DNA of 64,000 nucleotides from a virus: positions 22,751 through 86,750 of the IMG/VR virus record IMGVR_UViG_3300037189_016726. One strand, written 5' to 3'. Below the pieces are notes generated by a model. That model searched no databases and was not told where the DNA came from. It saw only the letters and a list, made by a program, of their open reading frames with translations. Shown here piece by piece: positions 18,268 to 27,193 of the stretch (positions are counted from its first letter, which is position 1; the number at the start of each line of letters is the position of its first letter). The position numbers were made by a program, and so were the translations under genes.

Positions 18268-18786
18268 TACCTGTAGGGTCAAGAAGTTGTCGATACCCAT
18301 CTGTGAAATTAGCTTTAGAAAACCTTCGTAAAGCTCAATACCATCCTCACTCCCTTGTAAAAGTTCTATCATCATATTAGCTGTAATCTCATCTCCAACA
18401 GCCCTAGCTGCAAATATTGTAGCTCTTTCTGTTGCAGATGCTTCTCTAACCGAATTAAGATTATATTCGATCATTGCTACCATGTCATGACGCTTCCAAG
18501 TTGGAGGATTAACCATTAATGGTTGATAGTCAACATCAAAAAACTCTAGTCTTTTAATATTGATAGCAGCATGTGTTTGCTCTTGAATAGCATCCTCTTT
18601 AATAATTGCTGCTAATTTCTTATATCCCCATCTTTCTAAGTGTTCAGCTTGTGCTGTTAATGATGTTGTTTGTTGCCAATGTATATTAAGCGACTTTTTA
18701 AGCAATTCCATTACGGTTTGATTAGAGTATCCCTCAACATTTTGAGCTTCTGCTTGTAGTAATTCTTCCATAGATTTTGCTGACAT
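18265..18786 (-). CDS. Bacterioferritin-like protein with altered diiron site
   Basis: The 173-residue helical protein aligns without gaps to the first two bacterioferritin helices (HLERWGYKKL corresponds to the MFKNWGLKRL region of E. coli Bfr). Its C-terminus LISQMGIDNFLTLQV matches the family end LIQKMGLQNYLQAQI. The central ligands E69 and H72 (ExxH) are kept. The first ligand Glu corresponds to His36, the EEGH region near the last ligands reads SEDG, and the haem-ligand Met is Gln70. Iron oxidation is therefore probably altered or lost. A role in iron sequestration or DNA protection is possible. It is a single gene between the polymerase and structural-type genes. Confidence 0.8.
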   Translation of the reverse strand: MSAKSMEELLQAEAQNVEGYSNQTVMELLKKSLNIHWQQTTSLTAQAEHLERWGYKKLAAIIKEDAIQEQTHAAINIKRLEFFDVDYQPLMVNPPTWKRHDMVAMIEYNLNSVREASATERATIFAARAVGDEITANMMIELLQGSEDGIELYEGFLKLISQMGIDNFLTLQV

Positions 18787-18796
18787 AATGTTCTCC

Positions 18797-19675
18797 TTAA
18801 GTTAAATCTGATACGTTAGTTTTTGACCACATTTTACAAGACCAATAATTTGCTTTCCACTTAGGGCCGGGAGTTTCACAATTATGCCTTGCTCTATAAC
18901 TCTTTCTTCTGTTTGGATCATCTCGCTTAATTTCCATATTGGGATCACCAAAGTTTACCTTGACAACATTACCCTTATCGTTCTTAACATATACTGAAAA
19001 TTTCTTTGGACCGCTTGGTGTTCGAAATGGTTTATTAAGTTTTACTTTTGGATTTTCAGCAGCGTCTGCATTTTCTGTTTCATTATTATAAAGCATATAA
19101 TCATATGCTGTTTCCATATGAGTTTCAGCTTTTGAAACACTATCTTGTACCCAAGGTGGAATTTCTGCAACACCCATAGTATTTAATAAATCAAGTATTT
19201 GTCCACACTGATTCATAATTTTAGTAACTTGCGATTTAAGCATATTAACTTCTTCTTCTGGACTATCTCCAGATTGAGCTTTCTTAAAAGCATCCTTTGA
19301 TGGTCGATCTGGATCTCCCGGCTTTGCTGGTCTATACTTTTTACCTTCGCGTTCCTTTTTCTTGCGAATGTTATCCCATAAACCCGGTTTTTCTCCAGCG
19401 ATATTCCATTCCTCAACTTCCTCATCAAAATCTTCATATTCTGCTTCCGATGGGATATATAGATTTTCTTCATTAATTTCTTCTTCGTACCCAATAGCAA
19501 AACTCATTCTAAAATCAGCACCTTCAACGCAGTCGCAGTCTGCTGTTGCTTGGTCTAAACAAATAGCAACTCTCTGGTTGTTATCTGGATAATCTTTTTT
19601 CATAACTTTGTCGCCCATACATCTAGCAACAAATTTTGTTTTATCTTCATCTTTTCTCTTATGTGGAATGGGCAT
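18797..19675 (-). CDS. Phage virion- or prohead-associated protein (putative)
   Basis: The first 40 residues (MPIPHKRKDEDKTKFVARCM, then PDNNQRVAICLDQA) match a module found at the start of many phage head-associated proteins. The C-terminal 65 residues (FSVYVKNDKGN, RRKSYRARHNCE, KANYWSCKMW) form a second module common in phage structural operons. Between them is an acidic, Lys/Asp/Pro-rich disordered stretch and a helical segment. The modules are recognised by memory only and their exact function is unknown. It lies 10 bases from the ferritin-like gene. Confidence 0.6.
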   Translation of the reverse strand: MPIPHKRKDEDKTKFVARCMGDKVMKKDYPDNNQRVAICLDQATADCDCVEGADFRMSFAIGYEEEINEENLYIPSEAEYEDFDEEVEEWNIAGEKPGLWDNIRKKKEREGKKYRPAKPGDPDRPSKDAFKKAQSGDSPEEEVNMLKSQVTKIMNQCGQILDLLNTMGVAEIPPWVQDSVSKAETHMETAYDYMLYNNETENADAAENPKVKLNKPFRTPSGPKKFSVYVKNDKGNVVKVNFGDPNMEIKRDDPNRRKSYRARHNCETPGPKWKANYWSCKMWSKTNVSDLT

Positions 19676-19677
19676 AA

Positions 19678-20541
19678 TTAAGTCTCCAGAATTAAATTCT
19701 TAGCTTGATCTAAAATGTAATCTATACTTCCCGGCGGGATTTTATTTTTGAAATGTTCATATGCTGATGTTATCATTTCATGATTTGGGTCTTTGGTTAT
19801 TTCTAACCATCCAACAAAATAGTTCCATATTCTATCTTCTAATATTAATGGATATTTAACACCGTTTGGGCGATTAAATCTATGTAACCATTTTAATTGT
19901 GGTATACAGATTGCTTTACCGCCATTACGTCTAAATTTCTCATGTATATATCCTTCTTCTCCACCAAATCCTTTGAAATGGGGATTAAATCCCTGCCAAT
20001 TTTTTGTTTCGCATGAAAATAATCCTAATCCCATCATTGGTATTTCAAATGGTAGTCCAGCTTCATAAGCTTCTTTATTTGAATTCCATATCCCATACAT
20101 ATCTCCTCGCCATTCTGGAGAAAATTCTGTAGAGTAATTCAATAAATCATCATAAATAAGCGGACCTTGAACAATGTCTTTACAATCTTCATTATTCTCG
20201 TAGTATTCTAGTAATTTTTCTAAACCACCATTTTCTATGAATACGTGGCAGTCCATTGAAATAGTATATTTACCAGAAGAGTTTGTAAAAATCTCATTTC
20301 TTACAGCAGTACTAGTTCTATTTTTAAATGGAATATATTTTCCTTTTCCAGAAGTCCATCCTTGAATTAGACTTCTAACCGATTCTCCGTGTGGACCATC
20401 TGGATTATTGTCTATCACCAATAGTTCATAATCAATATTCTTCAACACTGGTTGATACATTCTCAAAGCTTGTATGCTAAAATAGACTCCATCAAAGTCA
20501 TCATACGTTGCCATGCCAATTGTCAATAATTTATCCATCAT
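19678..20541 (-). CDS. GT2-family glycosyltransferase
   Basis: The N-terminal strand LLTIGMATYDDFDGVYFSI and the segment LLVIDNNPDG are the GT-A donor-binding start. The metal motif reads SMDCHVFIE, a DXD variant, near residues 95-104. The acceptor region has FKGFGGEEGYIHEKFRRNGG, where the acidic pair is the likely catalytic site. It is 287 residues and soluble. It stands outside the large sugar island, between a structural-type gene and the Cas4-like nuclease, so glycan functions are scattered along the genome. Confidence 0.85.
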   Translation of the reverse strand: MMDKLLTIGMATYDDFDGVYFSIQALRMYQPVLKNIDYELLVIDNNPDGPHGESVRSLIQGWTSGKGKYIPFKNRTSTAVRNEIFTNSSGKYTISMDCHVFIENGGLEKLLEYYENNEDCKDIVQGPLIYDDLLNYSTEFSPEWRGDMYGIWNSNKEAYEAGLPFEIPMMGLGLFSCETKNWQGFNPHFKGFGGEEGYIHEKFRRNGGKAICIPQLKWLHRFNRPNGVKYPLILEDRIWNYFVGWLEITKDPNHEMITSAYEHFKNKIPPGSIDYILDQAKNLILET

Positions 20542-20549
20542 GTTTCCTT

Positions 20550-21572
20550 TTAACCGGGAGCGGAATAAAAACCAATATCAAAGCCTTGTTTAGTACATTT
20601 TTTAAGGGTGTTGTCCATACCCTCGTTCTTTAGGTGATTCTCTATGTATATACACATGTTCTGGTCGGTTCCCGGCCAGTTATTCTTGTAATAGTGGCAT
20701 AATCTTGTGCATTTCCAACTATCTCTACTTTGTGAGAGTGGTTTTGGGGTATTATTAGCTTTTATATCTTCAAATTTACTCTTAAGCATTTTTAAGAATC
20801 TACCATGATCAGCTTTATCAAAACACATAGAGAATGGCCCACCATCCTTAACAAAAAAGATGGACATTATAGTATGATCATACTGTGGGAATAGCTTGGA
20901 AATAGCGTAATTGTATAGAAGTAACTGTGGATCTGAGCATAGTTTTTCATATGTTTTTTCTTCACCAGTAGCCCAATCTAAACGTCTTCCGGTTTTCCAA
21001 TCTACTACTTCTATAGTATCTTTTGCTGTTTCGGTAACTAAATCTATAGTACCCTTAATAGCCAATTGTCCCTTAATCTTTCTACCGTCTGGAAAATCAT
21101 ACTCATAATGCGCCCAATCTTCATCAATTGGTATATCAAAATGTGGTTCTGGAGCAACAACGTTTCTATATCGTGGATCAAACTGTCCATTATTATATCT
21201 TAATGTGTCCCAAACCAATCCCATACAAGTTTCTTTGTCGCCCTTCGTGAAACCGTGAGAAGAATTTGATGTATAAAAGTCATAGCTTTTTCCTAAAAGA
21301 TCTACTATAGTATGATCTTTTAATAAGTCAATTTTCTTAACTTCTACTTCTCCAAGAGCATCATCTTTTATGTATAGAGTTTGTTTGCGAGGATTATCTT
21401 GGTTATATTTTTTTAATCCGGCAAGACTTTCCATTACCTTGTGTACAATAGTACCAAGTTCTGCCTTTTTACCGCTTGATGGTTGATGCCCCAAAACATA
21501 TGTAATAAAATACTGCATTTGGCAGTATGAGTAGTTGTTATAGCTTGATGATCGTATGTATGTTATTAGCAT
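20550..21572 (-). CDS. Cas4/RecB-like PD-(D/E)XK nuclease with Fe-S cysteines
   Basis: The motifs of a PD-(D/E)XK exonuclease are visible: LGTIVHKVM with H44, GTIDLV with D177, VVDWKTGR with D191 and K193, and QLLLYNYAISKLF. Cys17 plus C288, C292 and C307 fit the four-cysteine Fe-S cluster of Cas4/AddB-type nucleases. Such enzymes resect DNA ends to make single strands for recombination. It lies between replication genes and dNMP kinase, fitting a role with RecA and the annealing protein. It is not part of a CRISPR system, since no array or other cas gene is present. Confidence 0.88.
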   Translation of the reverse strand: MLITYIRSSSYNNYSYCQMQYFITYVLGHQPSSGKKAELGTIVHKVMESLAGLKKYNQDNPRKQTLYIKDDALGEVEVKKIDLLKDHTIVDLLGKSYDFYTSNSSHGFTKGDKETCMGLVWDTLRYNNGQFDPRYRNVVAPEPHFDIPIDEDWAHYEYDFPDGRKIKGQLAIKGTIDLVTETAKDTIEVVDWKTGRRLDWATGEEKTYEKLCSDPQLLLYNYAISKLFPQYDHTIMSIFFVKDGGPFSMCFDKADHGRFLKMLKSKFEDIKANNTPKPLSQSRDSWKCTRLCHYYKNNWPGTDQNMCIYIENHLKNEGMDNTLKKCTKQGFDIGFYSAPG

Positions 21573-21573
21573 A

Positions 21574-22314
21574 TTAGTTCCAATACTGTTTGAGATTTTC
21601 TACACTGCTACACAAATCCTCAATAGAAGCATTGGAATTATCAATAACACTGTCGAATAAAGACCAATCAAAGTTGTTTTCGTCTAGAGCGGTTTCACAG
21701 TCAATCTTACTATCATGAACGTTCCTAGTCAACCTAATAACTTTACCGCCAGCTTCTTTTATTGCGTTAACTTCATTTGGAAATCTAACGTCTGGAATAA
21801 CGGCTATTTCAGAATTCTCTCTGACTATATTGTTCATGGTAGCTTCGACCCAAGCATTTGGTTTTATTTTTCGCACTATTTTTGTGCCGAAGTATTCCAA
21901 AAACTCTCTATTGGTAATAGTACCAGTTTTCTTTTCTTTTGTTGGAACATTTTCCCAAAGAAGTTCGGTTTCCTTGTTTTTGTCATCATCTGTTCCATAA
22001 ACATTTTGAGGATTTAATCCAAATAGATGAATGGAAATATTTTTTAGTAGATCAGCAAAATGATACGTTTTGATATAGGGCCATAGTTCTCTATTAGCAT
22101 ACTCAACAAATTTATCATCTTTTCTGGTTATATCAAATATACCAAATCCCTCAGTTCCGTTCTCGTCAGTGGTCTTAATAGCCAATTGTCCATCTTCATT
22201 GATAAAGAAATCTTGTATCATCTGCTTATTTAACAATATAGAGCCATTTATGTAATTAGCAACAGTATTTTTACCAGATTGCTTTTTACCAGATATTCCA
22301 ATAATTTTAACCAT
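21574..22314 (-). CDS. Deoxynucleoside monophosphate kinase
   Basis: The N-terminal P-loop GISGKKQSGKNT (residues 6-17) and the downstream LID-like residues and IPDVRFPNEVNAIKEAGG match T4 gp1-type dNMP kinases. These phosphorylate dTMP, dGMP and modified dCMP in phage nucleotide synthesis. The 246-residue length fits. It shares one base with the primase gene upstream and complements ThyX, dUTPase and ribonucleotide reductase elsewhere in the window. Confidence 0.88.
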   Translation of the reverse strand: MVKIIGISGKKQSGKNTVANYINGSILLNKQMIQDFFINEDGQLAIKTTDENGTEGFGIFDITRKDDKFVEYANRELWPYIKTYHFADLLKNISIHLFGLNPQNVYGTDDDKNKETELLWENVPTKEKKTGTITNREFLEYFGTKIVRKIKPNAWVEATMNNIVRENSEIAVIPDVRFPNEVNAIKEAGGKVIRLTRNVHDSKIDCETALDENNFDWSLFDSVIDNSNASIEDLCSSVENLKQYWN

Positions 22315-23333
22315 TAATACGTTCCTTTAACTTGTGGTAGTATCTTCTTTTCAATTTGATCGATAGACATTTCGCCAATATCTTTAGATGGTAATTTGGG
22401 AAATGTTAACTTGAAAGACCTTCCAAGCTGTCTTTGTATTTGTGTTTTTGATTCTCTTCCAGCTTGATCATTATCAGTCAATATTATAAGATGTGTTATT
22501 GGCATCTTTAATAATTTGTCTTCCTGTTCTTTTGTGATTGTTTTTCCCAATATCCCAACAACGTTTTCTATTCCAGCTTCATATAATCTCCAGACATCGC
22601 CCTGTCCTTCTACTAAAAATAAGCAACCGATTGATGATGCTTTTTTAATAGCTCTATGGTGATTGTAAAAAAAATATCTTTTGTCAAAACCTTTTGGATT
22701 GAATAGAAATTTTGGTAATTTATAGTCTTTTATTGATCTTCCTATTAGGGAAACTAGTTTGCTTCCATCGTCGTTGTGTATCGGTATGATTGCTCTATCA
22801 TAGAGCTTTGATTTGGGATTAACACAGTCTCCAACTCCAAAATATTCCAAAGTTTCTTTTTTGAAACCCCTTGATATAAAATATGGTGATGGAATTTTGA
22901 TATCACATTCTGCATTTATTTCATTATGTTCTTTTTGCTGTATAGATGAGTTTAGTAGTGACACAAGCTCTACGAATTCATTTGGTTCTTCTATAGCCTG
23001 TTTATGCTGCACCTTGCCGCGTTTTAAATCTAATAGGTCGCAGGACCACTTTAAAGCCTCTTTAAAACCAACATCAACCCCTTCGCTACTTGATAAAGCT
23101 CCTCGTATTATACCGAAAATATCATTATTGTACTGATGCTGACAATCCCTAGTCCAACATTTCCATATTCCCTTATCTATAGAATATGAGAATGCTCTTG
23201 GATTATCACTTCCTTCATGTACTGGACATTTTGAGTAGATATTGTCTCCTAGTATCTCGTACTCCATATCCAATTTTTTAAAGACTATCTCAGCTTTACT
23301 GTTCAAGAGAATCTTGAGTTTGTGTAAGTCCAT
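22314..23333 (-). CDS. DnaG-type primase
   Basis: An N-terminal zinc finger of the CHC2 type is visible (C36, H39, C59, C64), followed by a TOPRIM domain with FLVEGQGDVWRL (E242) and LIILTDNDQAGR (D287, D289). These are the metal-binding residues for RNA primer synthesis. At 339 residues it is shorter than bacterial DnaG and lacks the C-terminal helicase-binding domain. Its start overlaps the helicase gene by 38 bases, so the two are expressed together and probably act together at the fork. Confidence 0.9.
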   Translation of the reverse strand: MDLHKLKILLNSKAEIVFKKLDMEYEILGDNIYSKCPVHEGSDNPRAFSYSIDKGIWKCWTRDCQHQYNNDIFGIIRGALSSSEGVDVGFKEALKWSCDLLDLKRGKVQHKQAIEEPNEFVELVSLLNSSIQQKEHNEINAECDIKIPSPYFISRGFKKETLEYFGVGDCVNPKSKLYDRAIIPIHNDDGSKLVSLIGRSIKDYKLPKFLFNPKGFDKRYFFYNHHRAIKKASSIGCLFLVEGQGDVWRLYEAGIENVVGILGKTITKEQEDKLLKMPITHLIILTDNDQAGRESKTQIQRQLGRSFKLTFPKLPSKDIGEMSIDQIEKKILPQVKGTY

Positions 23334-24777
23334 CTTGTATTCTTATCTTTATAAGTGATTCGTTGTCAGCCAAGCCCGTATCGCCAGTTGGTTGATTCTT
23401 AAATTCGTTACGTGTTTTTAATTCTCTCAGTTTAGCATGTGACCCATTCATTACCATGTTGATATAATCTCCATCATCTAAACCGGCACCATGTCTTGAA
23501 ACAATTGGTACAAGTTTTCTATTACCAGCATTTGGACCATCTTCTGCCAATTCTTCTGGAGATTTGATTTTAAATATAGAGAATGATGTACATAGCCAGA
23601 TCAATCTATCTGAACCAGAAACAGCGTCCGTACTTTCTTTAGTTATACCGTCGCGGTTCAACTGTACAAATGATAAACATGGAATATCAAGTTTGACACA
23701 TAGATTATGCAGCGAAGTAATTTGAAAACCAAGAGCTTGATATTCTTGTATATTATTAGTGATAGAATTGGATGACATTAGTTTTAAATAGTCATATATA
23801 ATCAGACAATCATTAGTTTTATTGTATTCGTCAGTCTTAACCTCTTGAATCACCCATCTCTTAATTAGATTTAGTATTTGTTCAAACGGTTTTCCAGCAA
23901 CGCTAATGTAAGAGTATGGAATAGATTCTAGAACCTTCATGGCATCTATTACTTTTTCATTCTTTTCATCATCATCTATAAACCTTCCAGTAGCAATATC
24001 ATTAATAGGAACACCGCTGATATTAGCTAACAATCTATTTAAATGATCCTCTTTGCTCATTTCTGTATCAAGCATTAGTACTGGAGTTCCCGCTTTTGCT
24101 ACATTAAGGGCGACATTATCAGCAAATACCGACTTTCCAACTTTTGGTCTTGCAGAAACAAGATCCACGCACTTACGTCGCAAACCACCACCAATGGCTT
24201 CATCGTACTTGCTGAATCCAGTGGGAATACCGATAATATCACATTTGTTTTCTTGTAAGAATTGGATGTATTCATTGATATCTTTACCTATTTTTTGCGG
24301 AACATCTCCACCATCATCTTCTCTTAAAAATTCTGTTACGGGATTCTCTAATATTTGTATAATATCGTTGATAGACTCAGACCCCGTTACATTATCCATA
24401 TCTTTATGGACTTTTGCTGTTAATAGTTTAATCTTACGAGCAAATTCAAACTTCTTGATTTGTAATGCGAAGTTTACAATATTATCTTTATTTACTGGGA
24501 AATCGAATAAAGATTTGATATACTTTAACTCTTGAGTTGTATTTATACTCTCAGACAAATCCAACTGAGATGCTGCTGATAGAATTGAGGGAATATCAAC
24601 TTTTTGATCACTAACAATAATACGTTCTATGCACTTATATAGTATTTGATTATTAGTATGACCAAATGTTTCATGGTTAATCAAATGAGATATAGCAACA
24701 TATGAATCAACCCCATACTGTAGCAGCGAAGCTAAAACAGCACGTTCTGAACCAATATCTGTAAGTTTAACATCCAT
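23296..24777 (-). CDS. Replicative DnaB-type DNA helicase
   Basis: I choose ATG 24777 (MDVKLTDIGSERA), two bases after the upstream stop, over one 18 bases earlier. The N-terminal DnaB domain (SERAVLASLLQYG) is followed by the RecA-like ATPase: GIPTGFSKYDEAIGGGL, Walker A (RPKVGKS) near residues 210-216, then VLMLDTEMSKED. A switch region LCVKLDIPCLSFVQLNRD follows. It unwinds the lagging-strand template. It overlaps the primase gene and follows a small zinc-finger protein that might be a loader. Confidence 0.93.
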   Translation of the reverse strand: MDVKLTDIGSERAVLASLLQYGVDSYVAISHLINHETFGHTNNQILYKCIERIIVSDQKVDIPSILSAASQLDLSESINTTQELKYIKSLFDFPVNKDNIVNFALQIKKFEFARKIKLLTAKVHKDMDNVTGSESINDIIQILENPVTEFLREDDGGDVPQKIGKDINEYIQFLQENKCDIIGIPTGFSKYDEAIGGGLRRKCVDLVSARPKVGKSVFADNVALNVAKAGTPVLMLDTEMSKEDHLNRLLANISGVPINDIATGRFIDDDEKNEKVIDAMKVLESIPYSYISVAGKPFEQILNLIKRWVIQEVKTDEYNKTNDCLIIYDYLKLMSSNSITNNIQEYQALGFQITSLHNLCVKLDIPCLSFVQLNRDGITKESTDAVSGSDRLIWLCTSFSIFKIKSPEELAEDGPNAGNRKLVPIVSRHGAGLDDGDYINMVMNGSHAKLRELKTRNEFKNQPTGDTGLADNESLIKIRIQDGLTQTQDSLEQ

Positions 24778-24779
24778 AT

Positions 24780-25226
24780 TTATTTTCCAACACATCTATT
24801 ACAACGATGGTACTCTCCAAATACAAACCTTTGATCAGCCTTAAATGATCGTCCACACACATGACATTCTACATCAATTTTCTTTGGTGCTTCACGCTTT
24901 CTTGGGCTGGGTGTTAGATCATAATCTGGAGAATTTACATCTCTAAATTCACCCGTATCTTTCCACTCATTCTTTCTAGCTCTCACTGGTTCTTTTCTCC
25001 TATTTTGAGAATCTTTTGATTCTGCTCTTGTTACTGTAAAATCATGATCCACAACAATTTGTGGAGGCTCCTTTGGCAAGTCTTTTTTAATATTCTTAGT
25101 TTTTGACTTGATTATTTTCTTGTCTTTATCTGGAGGGCTTTGTGACTCTACAGAACTCAATAAAGCCCCAGCTAATTGTTTCTTTTGCTCATCAGTTAGT
25201 GAGTTAAAAAAATTATTTAGGTCCAT
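24780..25226 (-). CDS. Zinc-finger protein upstream of helicase
   Basis: The 148-residue protein has a short helical head (NNFFNSLTDEQKKQLAGALL), a long basic, Pro/Lys-rich disordered middle and a C-terminal zinc finger with CHVC (about residues 121-124) and CNRC (about 142-145). It lies two bases before the helicase gene and shares one base with the gene upstream, so it is co-translated with replication genes. A helicase-loader or scaffold role is a reasonable guess. No family is recognised. Confidence 0.65.
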   Translation of the reverse strand: MDLNNFFNSLTDEQKKQLAGALLSSVESQSPPDKDKKIIKSKTKNIKKDLPKEPPQIVVDHDFTVTRAESKDSQNRRKEPVRARKNEWKDTGEFRDVNSPDYDLTPSPRKREAPKKIDVECHVCGRSFKADQRFVFGEYHRCNRCVGK

Positions 25227-25702
25227 TATAACCTCTTAGCCTTTTCTAGTAGTATGTCTGCTTTACGTTTTAGTTCATATACTTTTCCATCCAAAGCTTG
25301 TAGTCTAGCTTCTGCAACTTCACGCATTTTATCTACTGACGCTGCATAGTTATTATCTTTAATAATGATCTGTCTTTTAACTTCATGCTTAGTATATTGA
25401 CCAAACTCATCATTATGTGCAACAACTAGTTTTTCTAATTGATCATTACACCAATTGAAAGCTATTTTGTTTTTATTGATTTCATCTTGGATATATGTTG
25501 AATAAGCATATAGTGTATAAGCTGCATCAAAAGCTTCCTGCTGTGTTAGCTTCTTTAAATCATCCAAGGATAAATTAGCAGTTAATAGGTATTCCTCTCT
25601 AAATGAAGAAAACTTTGTATTACTAAGATCAATGTAAGATGCAATTTGACTTATATGTTCTGATAACTTGTCAGATGCCTTTAATGCGTTCTCTCCACTC
25701 AT
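25226..25702 (-). CDS. Helical coiled-coil protein in replication/recombination operon
   Basis: I use ATG 25702 (MSGENALKASDKLSEH). A TTG 36 bases upstream would overlap the neighbour more. The 158 residues are almost all helical, with heptad-like segments near both ends (KVYELKRKADILLEKAKRL). There are no cysteines beyond one and no nucleotide motif. It lies between RecA/nuclease genes and the helicase block. A small mediator or loader protein, analogous in place to T4 UvsY, is possible but not shown by the sequence. Confidence 0.6.
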   Translation of the reverse strand: MSGENALKASDKLSEHISQIASYIDLSNTKFSSFREEYLLTANLSLDDLKKLTQQEAFDAAYTLYAYSTYIQDEINKNKIAFNWCNDQLEKLVVAHNDEFGQYTKHEVKRQIIIKDNNYAASVDKMREVAEARLQALDGKVYELKRKADILLEKAKRL

Positions 25703-26093
25703 GGTCACTTTCTGAAAATTTGAGGATAACAATGTCAATATCGTTCAACTGGCACCACTCTATTTTATCTTCATCGCGGGCTTTTGCCTTTAAAAAATCG
25801 GCTTTGCTTTTATGAAAAAATGGAAAGTATTCATAATGCTGTTCACCGTGAACTTCAAAAGCTCTTTTAATTGATGGAATATAAAAGTCAAGATAAAGAA
25901 CCGATTTTCTATTTAAAGCTGTACTTCCCGGTAATTTAACTTCTTCAAGAATTCTATAGCTATGATAGATTTCTTTTAATAAGTTCCTAGCACGAATATG
26001 ATATCTTGATCGTTTGCGTGAGTCATCGTAAAAAATATCATACTTCGTAAGATTCCAAACGTATTCCTTACCATTAATACCTTTTACTTTCAA
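25671..26093 (-). CDS. Vsr-like PD-(D/E)XK nuclease domain protein
   Basis: Translation starts at TTG 26093, supported by AAGGAG five to six bases upstream and by the stop of recA just before it. The 140 residues carry a nuclease-like core: YLDFYIPSIKRAFEVHGEQHYEYFPF, where Asp and the EVHG acidic position fit a Vsr/DUF559-type active site, then DIVILKF. It may resolve or nick recombination intermediates beside RecA, or be a mobile nuclease. It overlaps the downstream gene by 32 bases. Confidence 0.65.
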   Translation of the reverse strand: MKVKGINGKEYVWNLTKYDIFYDDSRKRSRYHIRARNLLKEIYHSYRILEEVKLPGSTALNRKSVLYLDFYIPSIKRAFEVHGEQHYEYFPFFHKSKADFLKAKARDEDKIEWCQLNDIDIVILKFSESDHEWRERIKGI

Positions 26094-27193
26094 TGTAGCT
26101 CCTTGATCTTTTCATAGATGAATGATGCTATTTTGGGATTGTTATTTAGGAAATCGGCAACAGCATTTACACCTTGGAATTTAAAAAACCTTTCAATGTC
26201 CTCATTAGTTTTACCAATCTTATTATCCTCAAGAATTTGCACAATGGTTGGATGATTTGGTTCGTCAACAGCGGATTGAATTGTATACCAAGCTCCAGCG
26301 GCCTTAATTAACCTAAATTCACAAGCAATGTGAATAATTTCTTGAACCTCATCAATACCAATTCCATATTTAATCCAACTTTCTGCTGTGCTATTTGGTC
26401 TACCGCCAGCACAAGAAGTTTTAATAGCCCAGTTTGCAATCTGACCAACGTGCGGTCCAGTATCTTTAGGAACTTGCCACTTACCTCTATGGGTAATAAC
26501 CATATTGGTTCCAGCTTGATATTGCAACATATTACCACAGTCTGCCATTTTCTGCGGAGCATATGGAGAACCGCCAGTATTAGCAATATTATGAGTAATA
26601 CAAACGAGAATAGTCTTATTCTTCATAAGAGTGCCGCTGATTCTCTTAAAAAACATAGATAGAAGTCGTGGTAGAGCATTTCTAACACCAGTTCTAACTT
26701 CGCCTTCAAGTTCAACTGCTGGCACCATGTTGGACAAAGAATCTGCTATAATAAGACAACCGGGATCGTTGTTAATATAACTCTCAATGATGTTTAAAAA
26801 ATCTTCTGCTGATAGAACTCTTTCATCTGTTGATTCAATAATCAAAATATTGTCAGCATTAAGATTTTTAATACCAATGAAGTTTTGCTTTGATAATCTT
26901 CCCTCTGTATTTACGTAGATCACTCTTTTATTTTTCTGTTGACATTTAGCTGCAAAATGTAGTGCCGTAGTTGTCTTTCCGCTCTTTGGGTCGCCGGTCA
27001 TAACAACAACGGAACCTTCTCGTAGACCGCCACCTAGAGCAATATCCAATGCTGGAGACACGCCAATAACATTGAGATTATTGATATTCTCTAAAACCTC
27101 TGTTCCACTTCTAACAACATCTCCATATTTATTAACAATATTGTTGCTCACCAAATCTTCTGTAAACTTACTCGACTTTTTTACTTTGCTCAT
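26090..27193 (-). CDS. RecA/UvsX-type recombinase
   Basis: The RecA core is clear: GVSPALDIALGGGLREGSVV, Walker A GDPKSGKT (residues 67-74), strand RVIYVNTEG, Walker B with CLIIADSLSNM near 145-155, and ILVCITHNI. At 367 residues it is the size of RecA/UvsX. It forms ATP-dependent filaments on single-stranded DNA for strand exchange and repair. It shares four bases with both neighbours and works with SSB, the Cas4-like nuclease and the annealing protein. Confidence 0.92.
   Translation of the reverse strand: MSKVKKSSKFTEDLVSNNIVNKYGDVVRSGTEVLENINNLNVIGVSPALDIALGGGLREGSVVVMTGDPKSGKTTTALHFAAKCQQKNKRVIYVNTEGRLSKQNFIGIKNLNADNILIIESTDERVLSAEDFLNIIESYINNDPGCLIIADSLSNMVPAVELEGEVRTGVRNALPRLLSMFFKRISGTLMKNKTILVCITHNIANTGGSPYAPQKMADCGNMLQYQAGTNMVITHRGKWQVPKDTGPHVGQIANWAIKTSCAGGRPNSTAESWIKYGIGIDEVQEIIHIACEFRLIKAAGAWYTIQSAVDEPNHPTIVQILEDNKIGKTNEDIERFFKFQGVNAVADFLNNNPKIASFIYEKIKELH

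Noticed and set aside
20550-21572. CRISPR Cas4
   Set aside because: No array or other cas gene is present; the nuclease sits in a phage replication operon, where Cas4/RecB-like exonucleases are common.
24053-24535. 160-codon plus-strand frame antisense to the helicase
   Set aside because: The minus-strand helicase has full Walker motifs; this frame has no domain, ribosome site or promoter.
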